From Rhodospirillaceae bacterium UBA6608 (GTDB lineage: Bacteria > Pseudomonadota > Alphaproteobacteria > Rhodospirillales_A > Casp-alpha2): 9,176 bases of DNA. Where the stretch lies: NCBI GenBank assembly GCA_002433335.1, contig DJHY01000117.1, forward strand, positions 1 through 9,176, in the 5' to 3' direction. Below are positions 7,103-9,176 of the stretch, piece by piece; positions within the stretch are counted from its first letter, which is position 1, and each line of letters opens with the position of its first letter. A program made the position numbers and the translations under genes. The notes below the pieces were generated by a model. It worked only from the letters and a program-made list of their open reading frames with translations. It had not been told where the DNA came from and did no database searches.

Positions 7103-8869
7103 ATGAACGAATTGGCGTTCAAGGGCTCGGGCAAGGGCTCGGGCAAGGCAACGGGGGGCGTTATGGCCGGCGGGAAATCGACCGCGAAAGCAGGAAAGAC
7201 GCCGTCGCCGGGTGCGACCGCGCCGCGCGGCAAGACCGACCGCGAACGGTTCGTCGCCTTGGCGTTCTGCCGGGCTGATCTACTGCTGGAACTGGACGGC
7301 GACTATAATATCGCCTTCGCCGCCGGGGTGACCCCGATGTTGGGCGCCACACCGGAAACCCTGCAAGGTTCATCGTTTCTGGATTTCGTCGGCGACGAAC
7401 ACAAGGCTTATGCCCGCGACCTGTTGTCGGGCGGCGGTCGTAACGGTCGTATCGAAGACGTGGTGATGGACCTGCAGAGCGCCGGGGGCAAGCGCATCCC
7501 GGTGGTGTTCTCCGGTTATCGTATGCCCGATTTCGACAATCACTATTTCCTGGCGGTCAAGGTCGAGCCGGTGCGCAAGACGCACGTTCGCGCCGAGGAC
7601 CTGATCCAAGACGAATGGTCCGGTTTGCTGGAGCAAGAATCCTTCACCCGGGCCGCCGTCGAACGTATCCAGGATTACGACCGCACGGGGGCCAAGGGGC
7701 AATTGACCTTTGTCCGTCTGGAGGCGGTCAAATCCTTGGCCGACAGCCTGGGCGCCAGCGAGAAACGCAGCCTGATGACGGCGGTCGGAAATATCCTGAA
7801 ATCTCATTCCCTGGGCGGCGGCACGGCAGGCCAGCTGGATGACGAGAATTTCGCCTATGTCCATGGCGCTGACGTCAACCCGGAAGACGTCAACCTGAAG
7901 GTCGAGGAAGTCGCCCAGCAACTTTTGGGCGACAAGGCGGGGCCGGTGGCCGCCCGTTCGTCGACCTTGGAAGCGGACGGCGCGGGCCTAAGCGAAGATC
8001 AGGTCGCGCGCGCCCTGGTCCATACCATGCAGCAATTCTGTTCCGGCAAGGTCAATGTACCGGTGGAAAAGCTGTCCGATGCGCTGGACGACATGATGCA
8101 GGACACGGTCGAGACCGTGAAGTTCATCAAGGACACGACCGAGCGCTGCGATTTCGATCTGGTGTTCATGCCGATCTGCGATCTGCGCCTGGGCCGGGTT
8201 CATCATTTCGAGGCCTTGTCCCGCTTCCGCGATCAGGCGCGGGCCAAATCGACGTTCCAGATCATCACCCTGGCCGAACAATTGGGCCTGATCGTCGATT
8301 TCGATTTCGCCGTGGTCCGTCAGGTGATGGATATCCTCAGCCATTTGTCGCGGCGCGGTCCGTTGCCGGCGGTGGCGGTCAATCTGTCGTCCCTGTCCCT
8401 GGGCAACCCGCAATTCGTCGAGCGGCTGGTCAGCGTGCTGGAAGGGCGTCCGGACATGAACCGCCGGGTGATGTTCGAGCTGACGGAATCGGCCGAGGCC
8501 GAAGATCTGGAATCCCTCAACAAGGTGATCCAGGAAATCCGCAAGCGTGGGTTCCAATTCTGCCTGGACGATTTCGGCGCGGGGGCCGCCAGCTTCGACT
8601 ATCTGAACGCCCTGGATGTCGATGTGGTCAAGTTCGACGGTCCGGTCGTGCGCCGGGCCTGCGCCTCGGACAAGGGACGCGACATGCTGTCGTCCATGGC
8701 CAAGATGTGTTCCAGCAGCGGCGTGCACACGGTGGCCGAAATGGTCGAGGATCAGGAATCGGCCAACAAGCTGTTCTATTGCGGGATCGACTATGGCCAG
8801 GGCTGGCATTTCGGCAAGCCGAACCCGGATCCCTTCGCCTTCGCCGACCGTTTCATCGGCGCGGAATAG
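7103..8869 (+). CDS. PAS / degenerate GGDEF / EAL domain c-di-GMP protein
   Basis: The 588-residue protein has no membrane segment and is probably cytoplasmic. Residues 1-45 are a Gly/Lys/Ser/Ala-rich tail. Residues about 48-156 look like a PAS sensor domain. Residues about 165-275 resemble a GGDEF domain in which the signature reads DDENF (246-250), so cyclase activity is very unlikely. Residues about 345-580 form an EAL phosphodiesterase domain. The residues needed for cutting c-di-GMP appear present: Glu370 in EAL, Asn427 in NLS, Glu459 in ELTES, Asp489-Asp490 in DDFG, Lys510, Glu546 and Gln566 in GQG. Two motifs deviate: AEMVE replaces AEGVE, and loop 6 reads DDFGAGAASF instead of the usual DDFGTGYSSL. 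It may therefore be an active phosphodiesterase or, like FimX, mainly a c-di-GMP sensor. The start could instead be the ATG at 7163 (Met21), which also has a G-rich stretch before it. Confidence 0.9.
   Translation: MNELAFKGSGKGSGKATGGVMAGGKSTAKAGKTPSPGATAPRGKTDRERFVALAFCRADLLLELDGDYNIAFAAGVTPMLGATPETLQGSSFLDFVGDEHKAYARDLLSGGGRNGRIEDVVMDLQSAGGKRIPVVFSGYRMPDFDNHYFLAVKVEPVRKTHVRAEDLIQDEWSGLLEQESFTRAAVERIQDYDRTGAKGQLTFVRLEAVKSLADSLGASEKRSLMTAVGNILKSHSLGGGTAGQLDDENFAYVHGADVNPEDVNLKVEEVAQQLLGDKAGPVAARSSTLEADGAGLSEDQVARALVHTMQQFCSGKVNVPVEKLSDALDDMMQDTVETVKFIKDTTERCDFDLVFMPICDLRLGRVHHFEALSRFRDQARAKSTFQIITLAEQLGLIVDFDFAVVRQVMDILSHLSRRGPLPAVAVNLSSLSLGNPQFVERLVSVLEGRPDMNRRVMFELTESAEAEDLESLNKVIQEIRKRGFQFCLDDFGAGAASFDYLNALDVDVVKFDGPVVRRACASDKGRDMLSSMAKMCSSSGVHTVAEMVEDQESANKLFYCGIDYGQGWHFGKPNPDPFAFADRFIGAE
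7124..7147 (+). repeat. 12-base tandem duplication in the EAL gene N-terminus
   Basis: GGCTCGGGCAAG occurs twice in direct succession and encodes the peptide unit GSGK twice, near the start of the EAL protein. It is in frame and keeps the protein flexible and basic. It may be a copy-number-variable site arising by slippage. If translation really begins at 7163, the repeat lies in the leader. Confidence 0.7.
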
Positions 8870-8896
8870 ATTTTCGAAAAACCCGTATCGGCGGAT

Positions 8897-9136
8897 TTAG
8901 GACGCGCGGCCCTTGTAGGGGTTTTCAATCGCGTCGACGACCGATTGCAGAACTTCGCGAACCTGGGATTCGTCGCAGCCCATCAGGATCGCATCCTCGA
9001 ACGCGTCCTGGCAGTACTGGCGGATTTCTTCGAGGTTTTCGTTCAGGACCTTCAGCTTTTCCTCGCACGACACGGGCGCGCCGTCCGGCTGCCGCCAGGT
9101 GATGCCTGATACTTGGAAAGTGCGAATGGTCGTCAT
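8897..9136 (-). CDS. conserved-looking 79-residue protein of unknown function
   Basis: The protein starts at the ATG at 9136 (minus strand) and ends with TAA just 27 bases from the convergent EAL gene stop. The start reads MTTIRTFQVSGITWRQPDG and is followed by a short beta-like opening, then a charged helical stretch (about 23-70) with Glu/Asp/Gln-rich heptad-like spacing and a C-terminal NPYKG. It has three cysteines (24, 42, 54) but no CxxC pair, no signal peptide and no membrane segment. The composition is acidic and well ordered, unlike a shadow frame, and nothing credible is coded opposite it. I have the impression of similar small proteins in other alphaproteobacteria but cannot name a family. 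The ribosome binding site is weak. An AT-rich TATTAC near the window edge (9170-9175, minus strand) could be a -10 element, but its -35 region would lie outside the window. Confidence 0.75.
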   Translation of the reverse strand: MTTIRTFQVSGITWRQPDGAPVSCEEKLKVLNENLEEIRQYCQDAFEDAILMGCDESQVREVLQSVVDAIENPYKGRAS

Positions 9137-9176
9137 GGGTCCGTCTTCGGTCCGGTTACGGCCTTAAATGTAATAC

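Noticed and set aside
8870..8896. Possible bidirectional terminator between the convergent genes
   Set aside because: TTTTCGAAAA is palindromic but has no room for a loop, and the CCG/CGG pairing at 8883-8891 is only three base pairs. Neither forms a convincing terminator despite the nearby T-run on the minus strand.

Overview
The window looks like chromosomal DNA of an alphaproteobacterium, probably of the Rhodospirillales type. This is inferred from the high GC content, the strong GC bias at third codon positions, the style of the promoters and the protein families present. I cannot name the genus. I see no mobile element, tRNA, rRNA or CRISPR array, and no gene-free stretch longer than about 225 bases.

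Layout: (1) bases 1-521 hold the 3' part of a DUF547 family gene whose start lies outside the window. (2) A 155-base gap with a near-perfect FNR/FixK-type operator leads into hemN (677-2014), the oxygen-independent coproporphyrinogen III dehydrogenase of heme synthesis. (3) A 223-base leader contains a candidate promoter, a hairpin and a possible 27-codon small ORF with a strong ribosome binding site. (4) A tightly packed four-gene operon (2238-6959) encodes an ABC-2 type transporter of the gliding-motility (Gld) type: an ATPase (GldA/NatA-like), a six-helix permease (GldF-like), a large membrane-anchored auxiliary protein (GldG-like) and a DUF4340 protein. (5) After a 143-base gap with two stem-loops comes a c-di-GMP protein with PAS, degenerate GGDEF and EAL domains (7103-8869). 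(6) A convergent gene on the minus strand (8897-9136) encodes a 79-residue protein that I do not recognise by function.

How they work together: hemN appears to be a separate unit induced at low oxygen. The ABC operon is a single translationally coupled unit, with an overlap of 8 bases or gaps of 13-16 bases and ribosome binding sites that touch or overlap the preceding stop codons. Its four products very likely form one inner-membrane complex with two large periplasmic subunits. Its substrate is not known, and nothing here suggests gliding motility. The EAL protein probably degrades or senses c-di-GMP. No sequence evidence links it to the ABC operon apart from neighbourhood.

The items most worth a second look are the uncharacterised ABC/GldG/DUF4340 operon, the small ORF placed as its possible first cistron, the FNR-type box before hemN, and the EAL protein with its altered GGDEF motif.
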